Shown here: piece after piece, positions 48,465 to 56,412 of the stretch
Layout: each line of letters starts with the position of its first letter
Position numbering within the stretch: position 1 is the stretch's first letter
Assembly: GCF_003751785.1 (NCBI RefSeq)
Contig: NZ_RKIE01000001.1
Location: 1,341,564-1,405,563 of the forward strand
Direction: 5' to 3'
Source of the DNA: Frigoribacterium sp. PhB160
GTDB taxonomy: Bacteria > Actinomycetota > Actinomycetes > Actinomycetales > Microbacteriaceae
DNA: 64,000 nucleotides
Position numbers and translations under genes: made by a program
The notes under the pieces: generated by a model
What the model was told of the DNA's origin: nothing
What the model saw: the letters and a program-made list of their open reading frames with translations, nothing else
Databases searched by the model: none

Positions 48465-50228
48465 ATGGCGAACTTCCCTGTGCCCACTTTCGACCCGACC
48501 ACGGGCCGACTCCCCGACGTCGTGCACGACGCGCTCGGCCGCGACTTCTCGAAGCACATGGTCGTCAACGTGTACGACTACGGCGCCATCGACGTCAGCG
48601 CATACGACGTCAGCACCCGCGAGAAGCTCGACGCGGTGCCGTCCTCGCAGTTCGCTCTCGACCTCGCGATCGCGGCGGCCGAGAAGCTGGCCTCGACGAG
48701 TGCTGAGACGCGCGTGTGGATCCAGATCCCGTACGGCGCCGTTCGGGGCTCCATCTGGATCAAGACGCCGTACGTCTGCGTCATGGGTCCGGGAGCCCTC
48801 GTCGCGGGCTCCGGCACCGAGGGCGAGGTGTTGGTCTCGTCGAGCCTCGACAAGGCGCTCGTCCGATTCCACACCTTCATCCGCGACCTGACGTGCAAGC
48901 CGCTGAACGCGGCGCTGTTCCGTGGCACGTGCGCCGTGCGCGTCCGTGGTGCTGCCTTCGTCCACGTCCAGGGCATCCGCGTCCGCGACCTCCCCGTCGG
49001 CGTCCTGTTCGAGACGTGGGAGAACCTCGCCGGCCAACAGAACAAGAACATCACGATCGGCGGCATCCCGAACGAGTTCGTCAACGTCGACTACGCGGTC
49101 AAGACGAACCACCGAACGGGCACCACGTGGGACGCCACGGCGGACTCGTGGTTCTTCGGCAACATCGTCCGGAACGCCTACATCAGCCACGGCTACATCG
49201 AGGGAGCTGACGGGTTCCACGCGTTCAAGAACGCGTTCTTCTCCGTCGGACGGGACTCGCCCGACACGTTCCACAAGGCCATGAAGTCGCACGGCTGGTA
49301 CTACGGCCCCCGGACAGCCTTCGGGTTCTTCGACGACAACGAAGTGTTCGAGACCGGATACTCCGGCGTCTACCTCGACCGGTGCGCCAGCGTCCAGGTC
49401 CGCGGCAACAACTTCGGCTGGTGTGGCCAGATCAAGCAAACGCCGACGGTTCTGATCAACACCACAGCGGCGTTCCTCACCGGAGCGCACCTCGTCGACG
49501 GCAACACGATGGACCTCTGCACCGGGCCCGGGATCGGGATCATCGGGGACGGCAACGCGGGGAACATCCTCATCCCCGGGTCGAACAACATTCGTCTGAT
49601 GGGCGACGAGCAGCGCAACGTCTACCGCGGCGACCAGTTCGGCAACGGGCCGCTGAAGACGAACGACCTCGCCCAGATCTACGTCGCGCCCACCGTGGTC
49701 GGGCTGCCCCAGGTGACGCACACGTGGAAGCCGCGAGGCAGCCGCAAGAGCGTCATCGACATGAAGGGCATGTACTCGAGCGCCCGTCGGACCCCGTGGC
49801 CGGACCACACCGAGACGATCACGAACCATACGCGCGACTTCACGGTCGGGCAGGGGCAGACGCTGTGCAACCTGGCGTCGACGACCGACCCGGTGTCGGC
49901 GACGACCTACGTGGGCATCGTGGAGGTGATCGCGAAGAACACGGACGGCTCCTACGTCGGACGGTACGAGTTCACGGTGGCGTCGAACGGCACGAACAAG
50001 ACCGTCGCGAACCTCCGGACCGCTGGCTCCGTCTCGTCGATCGCGGACGGCCGGACGCCTGCGTTCGTCTTCTCGATCCCGCAGGCGGGCCTGCTGACGG
50101 CCACGGCTCAAGGCAACACCGCCGGCAAGTTCGAGTTCACCGTCAAGGCAATGGGTCTTGTCCAGGCCAGCTACACGGCTGCGGAGTTTGCCCTCCTCCC
50201 GCTCGTAGAGACCCCATCCGGCACCTGA
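48465..50228 (+). CDS. tailspike-like beta-helix protein
   Basis: A 587-aa protein that probably binds or degrades surface polysaccharide. The N-terminal 40 residues (ANFPVPTFDPTTGRLPDVVH) look like a virion-attachment segment; NVYDYGAIDVSAYD is the classic start of a pectate-lyase-type right-handed beta helix, and the middle continues in short beta-helix turns (VRVRGAAFVHVQGIRVRDL, GNTMDLCTGPGIGIIGDGN). The C-terminal 150 residues are a separate beta-rich domain. No catalytic residues are assigned. Confidence 0.8.
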   Translation: MANFPVPTFDPTTGRLPDVVHDALGRDFSKHMVVNVYDYGAIDVSAYDVSTREKLDAVPSSQFALDLAIAAAEKLASTSAETRVWIQIPYGAVRGSIWIKTPYVCVMGPGALVAGSGTEGEVLVSSSLDKALVRFHTFIRDLTCKPLNAALFRGTCAVRVRGAAFVHVQGIRVRDLPVGVLFETWENLAGQQNKNITIGGIPNEFVNVDYAVKTNHRTGTTWDATADSWFFGNIVRNAYISHGYIEGADGFHAFKNAFFSVGRDSPDTFHKAMKSHGWYYGPRTAFGFFDDNEVFETGYSGVYLDRCASVQVRGNNFGWCGQIKQTPTVLINTTAAFLTGAHLVDGNTMDLCTGPGIGIIGDGNAGNILIPGSNNIRLMGDEQRNVYRGDQFGNGPLKTNDLAQIYVAPTVVGLPQVTHTWKPRGSRKSVIDMKGMYSSARRTPWPDHTETITNHTRDFTVGQGQTLCNLASTTDPVSATTYVGIVEVIAKNTDGSYVGRYEFTVASNGTNKTVANLRTAGSVSSIADGRTPAFVFSIPQAGLLTATAQGNTAGKFEFTVKAMGLVQASYTAAEFALLPLVETPSGT

Positions 50229-50247
50229 CAGACCGCAGCACCAACAA

Positions 50248-50282
50248 GGCCCCCTGCCCCTCTTGCGAGGCGGCAGGGGGCC
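50248..50282. terminator. bidirectional terminator
   Basis: Perfect 11-bp stem, GGCCCCCTGCC (50248-50258) with GGCAGGGGGCC (50272-50282), and 13-base loop, flanked by TTAT on the right. It lies between the convergent tailspike-like gene and the minus-strand cargo gene and can end both transcripts. Confidence 0.75.
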
Positions 50283-50293
50283 TTATCGTGCGT

Positions 50294-50869
50294 TCAGATC
50301 TCCGTCTCCTCCGCGAACCGGAAAACGTAGTCGGGTGTCGAGTCCAGAGAGAAATATTCGTAGACATACGTTCTGCGCCACCGGACATCGCCCTGATCGC
50401 TCGAATACTCGAGAACGACGTGATGTGGTCGCGAAGGCAGCGGGTCCACCCTCCGCCCCATCAGAATCGGGTCAGTCCACACGGCGCCTCCGGAGCCTCT
50501 CGGTGCGCCTGTGAGGTTTGCTGCCTCCTTCTTCGAGGGCCGGCCGTCCCCGCGGTCGTATGTAAGGGACACTCGCCGAGCCGTGTTTTCGGACAGGTTT
50601 CGGATCACAAATTTTTGCTGGTCGGCGTCGGCGACGTAGTCCACTTCCAGGTCTGGCTTGGTGATGAGCCCGAGAGCTCGGCTGCTCTCTCGCGCTGTTG
50701 ATGCGCTGTCACGCGCGGCGAGACCGGCGTAGAGCGCTGCCACTGCACTTGCTGCGGCGGCAACACCGTTTGCGTCTAACCCGGCGACTGCCAACACCGC
50801 GTAGAGCGCAGCGATGACAGCCACGATGACGGCAGCCGGGATGATGTTTTTCAGGCGAAAGCGAGGCAT
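50294..50869 (-). CDS. membrane-anchored hypothetical cargo protein
   Basis: A 191-aa protein with two N-terminal hydrophobic segments (about residues 9-30, NIIPAAVIVAVIAALYAVLA, and 34-50) and a soluble remainder with strands (LEVDYVADADQQKFVIRNLS). No family is recognised. It lies on the minus strand near the integrase, the place where prophage-expressed cargo sits, so exclusion of other phages is a reasonable hypothesis. Its codon use is less GC-biased than in the structural genes. Confidence 0.68.
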   Translation of the reverse strand: MPRFRLKNIIPAAVIVAVIAALYAVLAVAGLDANGVAAAASAVAALYAGLAARDSASTARESSRALGLITKPDLEVDYVADADQQKFVIRNLSENTARRVSLTYDRGDGRPSKKEAANLTGAPRGSGGAVWTDPILMGRRVDPLPSRPHHVVLEYSSDQGDVRWRRTYVYEYFSLDSTPDYVFRFAEETEI

Positions 50870-50962
50870 TGTTCGACCGTACCTTTAGCTGACGGTGACT
50901 CAGATCGGAGAGGCTGGTCGGGTAATCTGCCCGATGGGGAAAGGTTGACGATTAACTAGCGG

Positions 50963-51115
50963 GTGGAACATTCATCGACGTCCGCAGGTGTTCCGTACCC
51001 GGCCAGGGTCTCGCCCCTGGCCATCGGCGACATCATCCTCCGCTTCGACGGGGCGCACCTGGCCAACGCCGCCTCCGCATCGTTCGGCCCGCTGCGCGCC
51101 GGGCGGCTGCTCTAG
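50963..51115 (+). CDS. possible small protein
   Basis: A 50-aa frame (GTG 50963) reading ARVSPLAIGDIILRFDGAHL; the third codon positions are strongly GC-biased after the first 15 codons, as in real genes here. It converges with the next minus-strand gene, overlapping its stop by three bases. It may be a remnant of a larger gene. Upstream 50870-50962 holds TTGACG at 50944-50949 but no clear -10. Confidence 0.4.
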   Translation: MEHSSTSAGVPYPARVSPLAIGDIILRFDGAHLANAASASFGPLRAGRLL

Positions 51116-51408
51116 CTCGAACGGCGGTCGACCCACCAGCGCAAGCATTCGACCGGGTCGCCGCGAGTGCAGAACCGGTCGTCGCTGTTGCGCGGGTCGT
51201 AGGCGACCCAGCCGTCGTGCGGGTACCACGAGACGCTGTACCAGCCGGGCAACCCCGGCCTGTCTGACCTGATGTGGAACGAGTGCGGCCGCTCCACGCG
51301 CGCCTCCGCCTGCAGCGTGTAGATGCCGACCCGGCGCCGCTCGGTGAGGTTCGCCCCGCGCTCTTCCATCTGACGATCCCAGGACCGCTTATCGGGTTGC
51401 ACTGCCAT
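51112..51408 (-). CDS. hypothetical cargo protein
   Basis: A 98-aa minus-strand protein from ATG 51408 (MAVQPDKRSWDRQMEERGAN, GLPGWYSVSWYPHDGWVAYD). Trp- and Arg-rich with a single CxxxxxxxxC pair (FCTRGDPVEC). No function is assigned. The ribosome binding site is weak. Confidence 0.6.
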   Translation of the reverse strand: MAVQPDKRSWDRQMEERGANLTERRRVGIYTLQAEARVERPHSFHIRSDRPGLPGWYSVSWYPHDGWVAYDPRNSDDRFCTRGDPVECLRWWVDRRSS

Positions 51409-51454
51409 GGCGGCACCGTAGGTCCCGCCCCCGACATCGGCCCGCGGCACGAAA

Positions 51455-51489
51455 AAGCCCCACCTGGCCTTCCCGGTCGGGTGGGGCTT
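51455..51489 (-). terminator. terminator downstream of DUF4429/SHOCT gene
   Basis: Arms AAGCCCCACC (51455-51464) and GGTGGGGCTT (51480-51489) pair perfectly; on the minus strand the hairpin is followed by T residues (complement of GAAAA). It ends the transcript of 51507-52037. Confidence 0.75.
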
Positions 51490-51506
51490 TCTCATCGTCT
51501 AAGGGT

Positions 51507-52037
51507 TTACATGCGGGCGAGGATCTCGGCCTTCTTCGTGTCGAACTCATCCTGCGTGAGGATGCCTCCCTGGCGCAGCCCTTCGAGCTGCTGCAGCTGC
51601 GCCCCGAGGTCGACGGGCGCCGGGGCAGGTGCGGGAGCGGCGGCCGGTGCGGCAGGCGTGGACACGGGAGTCGTTGCGGCGACGGGGCCGCCCAGCATGA
51701 GCTGCTGCAGGAGCGCCTTCACGTTCGCAGCCTCGGCGTGCGAGACGCGGAAGTCGATCGTGTTGCCCGTCGTGATGACCGACACCACCGTGTTCCGGAA
51801 GCCGTCGCGGGCGGTCGTGACGCTGCTGATGCTGCGGATCGGGATCATTTCCGTCCCCGCTCGTCCGTTCTGAACCCCTGTGGCGAAGAGGCTCATACCT
51901 CCGGTGGCTAGGCCAGCCATGATCTTTCCTCCGGAGACGCCGCGGGGGAGTTCCCACTCGATGCGGTCGTTCCAGATCTCGACCTTGGCGTTCTTGCCGC
52001 TGATGTGGGAGGTGAACGTGAGAAGTGCTGCCGTCAT
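51507..52037 (-). CDS. DUF4429/SHOCT-domain cargo protein
   Basis: A 176-aa protein. Residues about 1-110 resemble DUF4429 (PH-like: KVEIWNDRIEWELPRGVSGG, EMIPIRSISSVTTARDGFRN); a Pro/Ala linker (APAAAPAPAPAPVD) follows, then a C-terminal SHOCT motif (QLQQLEGLRQGGILTQDEFD-TKKAEIL). SHOCT/DUF4429 proteins are widespread in actinobacteria and phages, without established function. It has its own terminator and is likely expressed in the lysogen. Confidence 0.75.
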   Translation of the reverse strand: MTAALLTFTSHISGKNAKVEIWNDRIEWELPRGVSGGKIMAGLATGGMSLFATGVQNGRAGTEMIPIRSISSVTTARDGFRNTVVSVITTGNTIDFRVSHAEAANVKALLQQLMLGGPVAATTPVSTPAAPAAAPAPAPAPVDLGAQLQQLEGLRQGGILTQDEFDTKKAEILARM

Positions 52038-52093
52038 GGCTCGATCGTAGGTGAGGGCATGTCGGGTCGTCATCCCCTGAGACGGGGGAGGCA

Positions 52094-52123
52094 GTGCCGG
52101 AGGGCTTCGGGACCCTCCGGCAC
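52094..52123 (-). terminator. terminator after integrase
   Basis: A perfect 11-bp stem (52094-52104 with 52113-52123) and 8-base CTTCGGGA loop lie 18 bp downstream of the integrase stop. There is no long U run, so read-through into the cargo genes is possible. Confidence 0.6.
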
Positions 52124-52140
52124 CGCCGGTCAGGTTAGCT

Positions 52141-52992
52141 TCACGCAGCGAGCGGTTGGCTCCGGGAGGGAGGTCTTTCGTCGTCGACGAGTCGGAGGTG
52201 GCCGCGGCGGGGGAGTGACGTTGCGGCAGCCGCGGCACGAACGGCGTCGAGGCCGACGTGCAGGTACCGCTCGGTCGTCGCGAGCGAGGAGTGGCCGAGG
52301 AAGTCCTGGACTGCCCGGAGGTCGCGGGTGCCGTTGTAGGCGCTCGTGGCGGCCGCGTGGCGGAGGCTGTGCGGGTTCGCGCCGAGCCGTCGCGTAATGA
52401 TCTTGTTCACGCTCGCCGGGTGCATGTGACCGCCGTACCGGCCCGGGAAATAGTAGCCACCTTGGCGCTCGTCCTCGAGCTCGAGGAGCACCTGCATCAG
52501 GTCGTCGTTGATCGGGACGCGGCGCTGCTTCTCGCCCTTGCCCGTGATGCGGAGCACGTCGTACTCGCGGTGCTTCGTGTGGAGCGTGGCGATCTCGCTG
52601 AGGCGAAGGCCAGCCAGCCGACCGAGGAGGATCATCGCCGACTCCTCGAGGGTGGAGCCTACGAGTGCGAGCTGCACCTCGCCGTCGGCTGCCAGGCGCG
52701 GCACCTTCCGGGGAACTCGGATGGGAGCCAAGCCGAGGGAGGGGTCTTCCGCTATTCGGCCGGTGCGATGGGCCCACCCGTAGAACGTGCGGAAGGAGGA
52801 CCTCATCGACTTGCGGGTCTCGGCGGAGTGGCTGGTGCGCCGCTCGGCGAGGAACCGCTCGAGGTCGGGCAGGGTGACGGACATCAGGTCCGGGTGGAGG
52901 GCGTGCAGGTGTTCGATGTGGCCGAGTCGCTGCTTGACGGTGCCGAGGCTACGGCCGGCGGCGAGTAGTGAGTTGCGGTACTCCTTCATCAT
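52141..52992 (-). CDS. int: tyrosine integrase with ssrA-like C-terminus
   Basis: A 283-aa tyrosine recombinase that should integrate the phage at tRNA-Asn. After a SAM-like core-binding domain (residues about 1-90) come the catalytic residues: Arg in AGLRLSEIATL, Lys in ITGKGEKQRRVPI, His-x-x-Arg in PHSLRHAAATS, His in FLGHSSLATT and the nucleophile Tyr in TERYLHVGL. It lacks the extra N-terminal arm-binding domain of lambda-type enzymes. The last residues, SQPLAA, resemble the ssrA degradation tag. The start is ATG 52992 with GAAGGA upstream; an alternative is 52989. In the circular phage it would follow the repressor gene on the same strand. Confidence 0.93.
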   Translation of the reverse strand: MMKEYRNSLLAAGRSLGTVKQRLGHIEHLHALHPDLMSVTLPDLERFLAERRTSHSAETRKSMRSSFRTFYGWAHRTGRIAEDPSLGLAPIRVPRKVPRLAADGEVQLALVGSTLEESAMILLGRLAGLRLSEIATLHTKHREYDVLRITGKGEKQRRVPINDDLMQVLLELEDERQGGYYFPGRYGGHMHPASVNKIITRRLGANPHSLRHAAATSAYNGTRDLRAVQDFLGHSSLATTERYLHVGLDAVRAAAAATSLPRRGHLRLVDDERPPSRSQPLAA

Positions 52993-53112
52993 GCTGTTCT
53001 GATCCTTCGGGTCGGGTGCCTTGGTTCGGGGCCAGGGGTGAGCGATCCTAGAAAAAGGTGCCGTGAACAGCGACAGGTGTTGCGTCTAGGGTCGAACTTC
53101 CTGTGCGTCGGA

Positions 53113-53229
53113 CTAGGCAGCGCGGACCTTCGAGGTCAGCTCGGTGACCACCGCGTCGATCGGCCGAATGGGCTGCATCTCGGCGAGGACGCGGCGCTGT
53201 GCGAGACGCGAGTCCAGGGCAAGCGTGAT
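53113..53229 (-). other. detached 3' end of viral-form repressor gene
   Basis: These 117 bp, read on the minus strand, encode 38 residues (ITLALDSRLAQRRVLAEMQP, ending ELTSKVRAA) and a TAG. They are in the same frame as the repressor across the att core. In the lysogen they are cut off from their start codon; in the circular phage they restore a 149-aa repressor. Between this segment and integrase (52993-53112) lies 120 bp, containing TAGGAT on the minus strand (53045-53050), which could be a -10 element for int or part of arm sites. Confidence 0.85.
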
Positions 53230-53299
53230 ACCGGCAGGTTGTTGGTTCGAGTCCAACTCGGGGAGCGAAGGCCCAGCGGCTCCACCCGCTGGGCCTTTT
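53230..53299. repeat. attR core (70-bp direct repeat; tRNA-Asn 3' fragment)
   Basis: Perfect copy of 14790-14859. It contains the 3' 36 nt of tRNA-Asn (53230-53265), which is not a functional tRNA, and the terminator hairpin. Host DNA resumes at 53300. Confidence 0.95.
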
Positions 53300-53330
53300 C
53301 TCATTCCCCGTCGAGCGTGGCGTCGTGTCG

Positions 53331-53355
53331 CGTGACGTGACGTGACGTGACGTGA
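53331..53355. repeat. CGTGA pentamer tandem repeat
   Basis: Five exact copies of CGTGA in 25 bp, followed by one variant (CGTGG), located 32 bp to the right of attR in host DNA. The surrounding 219-bp gap (53300-53518) between attR and the peptide deformylase gene is GC-rich and holds no gene. Confidence 0.9.
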
Positions 53356-53518
53356 CGTGGCGTCGGATCGGATCGGTTCGGCTCGGGCCCTGGGCCCTGG
53401 GCCACGGGCGGCCTCGTGGCCCGGGCGTGCGGGCGTGCGGCGAGGCGACCGCCCAGGTGAGGCGGGCGACCGTCGTGACCCGCAGCGCGCCTCCCCGGGT
53501 CGTGGCGGGCGGCAGCCC

Positions 53519-54085
53519 TCAGGCGTCGAGGTCGTCGACGCCCGGCAGCCAGGTCTTGCCCGGGACTCCCCAGCTCGACCGCTTGACCTGCTTCGCCGCC
53601 GCCTTGTGGAAGGGGTGCTCGAGACGGTCGGCATAGAGCACGCCGTCGAGGTGGTCGTACTCGTGCTGGAAGATGCGGGCCAGCCAGCCGTGCGCCTCGA
53701 CCTCGAACTGCTCGCCCTCGAGGTCGGTCGCGCGCAGCAGGACCCGGTCGGCGCGGCGCAGCGGGAAGCGCTCGCCCGGGATCGACAGGCAGCCCTCCGA
53801 CTCGCCATCGTCGTCGAGGGGCTCGATGCCCAGCGGCGTCTGCCACAGCGTCGGGTTCACGGCGACGCCGCGCGAGCCCTGGCCGTCGTCGTCGACCCAC
53901 GACCACACGAACAGCCGCAGGCCGACGCCGACCTGCGGGGCGGCGAGGCCGACCCCGGGAGCCGCGTCCATCGTCTCGAACATGTCGCGGACGAGCGTGC
54001 GCAGCCCCTCGTCGACGAGGGACACCTGGGAGGCGGGGGAGTGGAGCACGGGATCGCCCGTGATCGAGATGGGTCGTACGGCCAT
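53519..54085 (-). CDS. def: peptide deformylase
   Basis: Removes the N-formyl group from nascent proteins; 188 aa. Metal-binding motifs are complete: motif I GVGLAAPQVG, motif II EGCLSIPGE with the Cys ligand, motif III QHEYDHLDGV with both His ligands. The C-terminal tail (KQVKRSSWGVPGKTWLPGVD) is typical for actinobacteria. ATG 54085 is used. It is the first host gene right of the prophage. Confidence 0.96.
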   Translation of the reverse strand: MAVRPISITGDPVLHSPASQVSLVDEGLRTLVRDMFETMDAAPGVGLAAPQVGVGLRLFVWSWVDDDGQGSRGVAVNPTLWQTPLGIEPLDDDGESEGCLSIPGERFPLRRADRVLLRATDLEGEQFEVEAHGWLARIFQHEYDHLDGVLYADRLEHPFHKAAAKQVKRSSWGVPGKTWLPGVDDLDA

Positions 54086-54125
54086 TCGTCCAGACTATCC
54101 AGCGCCGTGGCGCTACCGTGGACGC

Positions 54126-55040
54126 GTGTCCGCAGACCTCGGCGACCTGACCGCGCAGGTCTCGCTCACCCCGTACCAGGCGCTGGGGATCCCCATCGCG
54201 CTCGTCGGCGCGGTCTTCCTCTCCATCGGCGCCCAGCTGCAGAGCCGGGGCGTCGCCAAGGTCGAGCACCGCCTCGGGGCGGCGCACAGCGGCATGAGCG
54301 TCCGCCAGGTGCTGGCCCTGCTCGGGCGGCCGTCATGGGTGACGGGCACCCTCCTGCTCGGCCTGGCGATCGTCTTCCAGCTCACGAGCCTCAAGATCGC
54401 GCCGCTGCTCGTCGTCCAGCCGCTCGGCGCGATCGCGCTGGTCGTGACGGCGATCCTCAACGCCCGGGTCACGGGCACGAAGCTGAGCGGGCGGGTCAAG
54501 CGCTCGATCGCCATCTGCGTGGGCGGGGTTGGCCTGTTCGCGACGGTGGCCGCGTTCTCCGCGACCGAGAGCCCGATCACCACCCGACAGCTCGTGACCG
54601 TGCTCGTGCTCCTGCTGATCGTCGGCGCTCTGCTCGGCATCGCGTTCGTGCTGCTGCGGCGACGCCGGAGCGCCCTGTTCTACATCATCGGCGCCGGCGT
54701 CCTGTACGGGTTCGTCGCGACGCTCGCGAAGGTCGTGCTCAACCGCTTCGGCGCGGGCGAGTTCGACGGGCTGAGCGCCCTGTGCGTGGTCATGCTGCTG
54801 GCCGCGGGGGCCCTCGGCGGCTACTTCGTGCAGAACGCCTACTCGTCGGGGTCGCCCGACCTGGTCATCGCCGGTCTCACGGTCGTCGACCCGATCATCG
54901 GCGTCACCATCGGCATCGTCGTGCTCGGCGAGGCCGCCCAGGCCTCCGCCTTCGCCGGAGTGCTGTTCGTGCTCGCGGGGGCCGTGGCGATCTACGGCGT
55001 GTTCCAGCTGGCCAAATACCAGCCCGCGAAGGCTCACTGA
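54126..55040 (+). CDS. DMT/EamA-type transporter
   Basis: A 304-aa membrane protein with about nine to ten transmembrane helices (IPIALVGAVFLSIGAQLQSR, PLLVVQPLGAIALVVTAIL, VVDPIIGVTIGIVVLGEA). It resembles the drug/metabolite-transporter superfamily proteins common next to def in Microbacteriaceae. GTG 54126 is 40 bp from the divergent def start. The substrate is unknown. Confidence 0.85.
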   Translation: MSADLGDLTAQVSLTPYQALGIPIALVGAVFLSIGAQLQSRGVAKVEHRLGAAHSGMSVRQVLALLGRPSWVTGTLLLGLAIVFQLTSLKIAPLLVVQPLGAIALVVTAILNARVTGTKLSGRVKRSIAICVGGVGLFATVAAFSATESPITTRQLVTVLVLLLIVGALLGIAFVLLRRRRSALFYIIGAGVLYGFVATLAKVVLNRFGAGEFDGLSALCVVMLLAAGALGGYFVQNAYSSGSPDLVIAGLTVVDPIIGVTIGIVVLGEAAQASAFAGVLFVLAGAVAIYGVFQLAKYQPAKAH

Positions 55041-55132
55041 GCTAGCGTGGTGCCGCCGCCGTCGGGCGGCGTCGCCCACCGGGCGGCGGAACCCGCGCAC
55101 ACCGAGCACGACGACGAAGGAACCCCCGAGAC

Positions 55133-56374
55133 GTGACCGACGCCCCGCACCCCACGGATCCGACCGGCGCCGACCAGCACGCCGACGCTCCACGCCTCAC
55201 CGTGCTGATCGCGGCCGACACGTTCCCGCCCGACGTCAACGGCGCGGCGAACTTCGCCGAGCGCCTGGCGGTGGGCCTGGCGGGTCGTGGGCACGACGTG
55301 CACGTCCTCGCACCGGCCCCGGGGCGTCGGCACGGCACGTTCCACGAGGAGCACGCGGGCACGACCCTGACGGTGCACCGCCTGTACTCGACCCGGTGGC
55401 CCCTGCACGACTGGCTGAGGTTCGCGACCCCGTGGCGGGCCCAGGCGAACGCCGAGCGCGTCATCGCCCGGATCGAGCCCGACGTGGTCCACATCCAGTC
55501 GCACATCGTCATCGGCCGGGCCGTGGTGCGCGTGGCCAACCGGCTCGGCATCCGTGCCGTCGCCACCAACCACTTCATGCCCGAGAACCTGCTCGAGCAC
55601 ACGGGCCTGCCGCACGCGCTCCGCGCCACCGCCGTGCGCTGGGCCTGGGCCGACGCGAGCCGGACGTACCACCGCGTCCAGGCGATGACGTCGCCGACGC
55701 AGAAGGCCGCGACCTTCCTCGAGAAGGCGATCGGCGTCCGAGGGGTGCTGGCCGTCTCGTGCGGCATCGACGCCTCGCACTACACGGCGCGGGCGGACAG
55801 GCCGCGGGACGCCAAGATCGTCTTCGTCGGTCGCGTGACCGCGGAGAAGCAGATCGACGTGCTGCTGCGGGCGATGACGAAGATCGACCCCGCGGTCGGC
55901 GCCACCCTGACGATCGTCGGAGGCGGCGACCTGCTCAAGCAGCTGCAGCAGGCCACCATCGACCTCGGGCTCGCGAACCGCGTGACCTTCGTCGGGTACC
56001 TCTCCGACGCGGAGCTCCGGCAGACGCTGACCGACTCGTCGGTCTTCGCGATGCCCTCGATCGCCGAGCTGCAGAGCATCGCCAGCCTCGAGGCGATGGC
56101 GTCCGGGCTGCCGATCGTCGTCGCCGACGCGATGGCCCTGCCGCATCTCGTGGACGAAGGCGAGAACGGCTGGCTGTTCCGACCGGGCGACGCCGACGAC
56201 CTCGCCGAGAAGCTGACGCGCGTGCTGACAGCCGACGACGAGACCTACCTCGCCATGCGCCGCGCGAGCCTCCGCATGATCGAGGGGCACGACATCGAGC
56301 GCACCTTGAACGTCTTCGAGGCGCTGTATCGTGGTGAGCCGGTGGTCCCGACCACCGACGTCGCCCCGTCCTGA
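55133..56374 (+). CDS. GT4 family glycosyltransferase
   Basis: A 413-aa GT-B enzyme, which transfers a sugar from a nucleotide donor to a lipid or glycan. The acceptor-side N-terminus has FPPDVNGAANFAERLAVGLA; the donor-side motif is IVFVGRVTAEKQIDVLLRA, followed by the E-x7-E pattern in MPSIAELQSIASLEAMASGL. It is most like mannosyltransferases of the phosphatidylinositol mannoside type. GTG 55133 follows GAAGGAACCCCCGAGAC. Confidence 0.9.
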   Translation: MTDAPHPTDPTGADQHADAPRLTVLIAADTFPPDVNGAANFAERLAVGLAGRGHDVHVLAPAPGRRHGTFHEEHAGTTLTVHRLYSTRWPLHDWLRFATPWRAQANAERVIARIEPDVVHIQSHIVIGRAVVRVANRLGIRAVATNHFMPENLLEHTGLPHALRATAVRWAWADASRTYHRVQAMTSPTQKAATFLEKAIGVRGVLAVSCGIDASHYTARADRPRDAKIVFVGRVTAEKQIDVLLRAMTKIDPAVGATLTIVGGGDLLKQLQQATIDLGLANRVTFVGYLSDAELRQTLTDSSVFAMPSIAELQSIASLEAMASGLPIVVADAMALPHLVDEGENGWLFRPGDADDLAEKLTRVLTADDETYLAMRRASLRMIEGHDIERTLNVFEALYRGEPVVPTTDVAPS

Positions 56375-56412
56375 CGGCCACCCTCGCGGTGGTGGTCCGG
56401 CCGCGGCGGCGA

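Larger units (their letters stand above)
14790..53299. mobile_element. complete integrated prophage, siphovirus type, in tRNA-Asn
   Basis: About 38.5 kb bounded by perfect 70-bp direct repeats (14790-14859 and 53230-53299). It has every expected module: immunity region, recombination and replication genes, HNH and terminase, HK97-type head, long tail with tape measure, lysis genes, minus-strand cargo and a tyrosine integrase beside the right end. One frameshift is visible, in the collagen-like gene; otherwise all essential genes are intact, so it may be inducible. Genome order and HK97-type capsid suggest a relative of small temperate actinophages with integration-dependent immunity. Confidence 0.95.

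Noticed and set aside
53230-53265. A second tRNA-Asn gene
   Set aside because: Only the 3' half is present; the 5' acceptor strand, D arm and anticodon are missing. It is the attR copy.
53331-53360. CRISPR-like repeats
   Set aside because: Simple 5-bp tandem units without spacers; no cas genes anywhere in the window.
53113-53808. A minus-strand frame from host def region through attR to the repressor tail as a single gene
   Set aside because: Its upstream part is antisense or off-frame to def and repeats; the meaningful part is only the repressor tail, whose real start is at 15122 in the circular phage.
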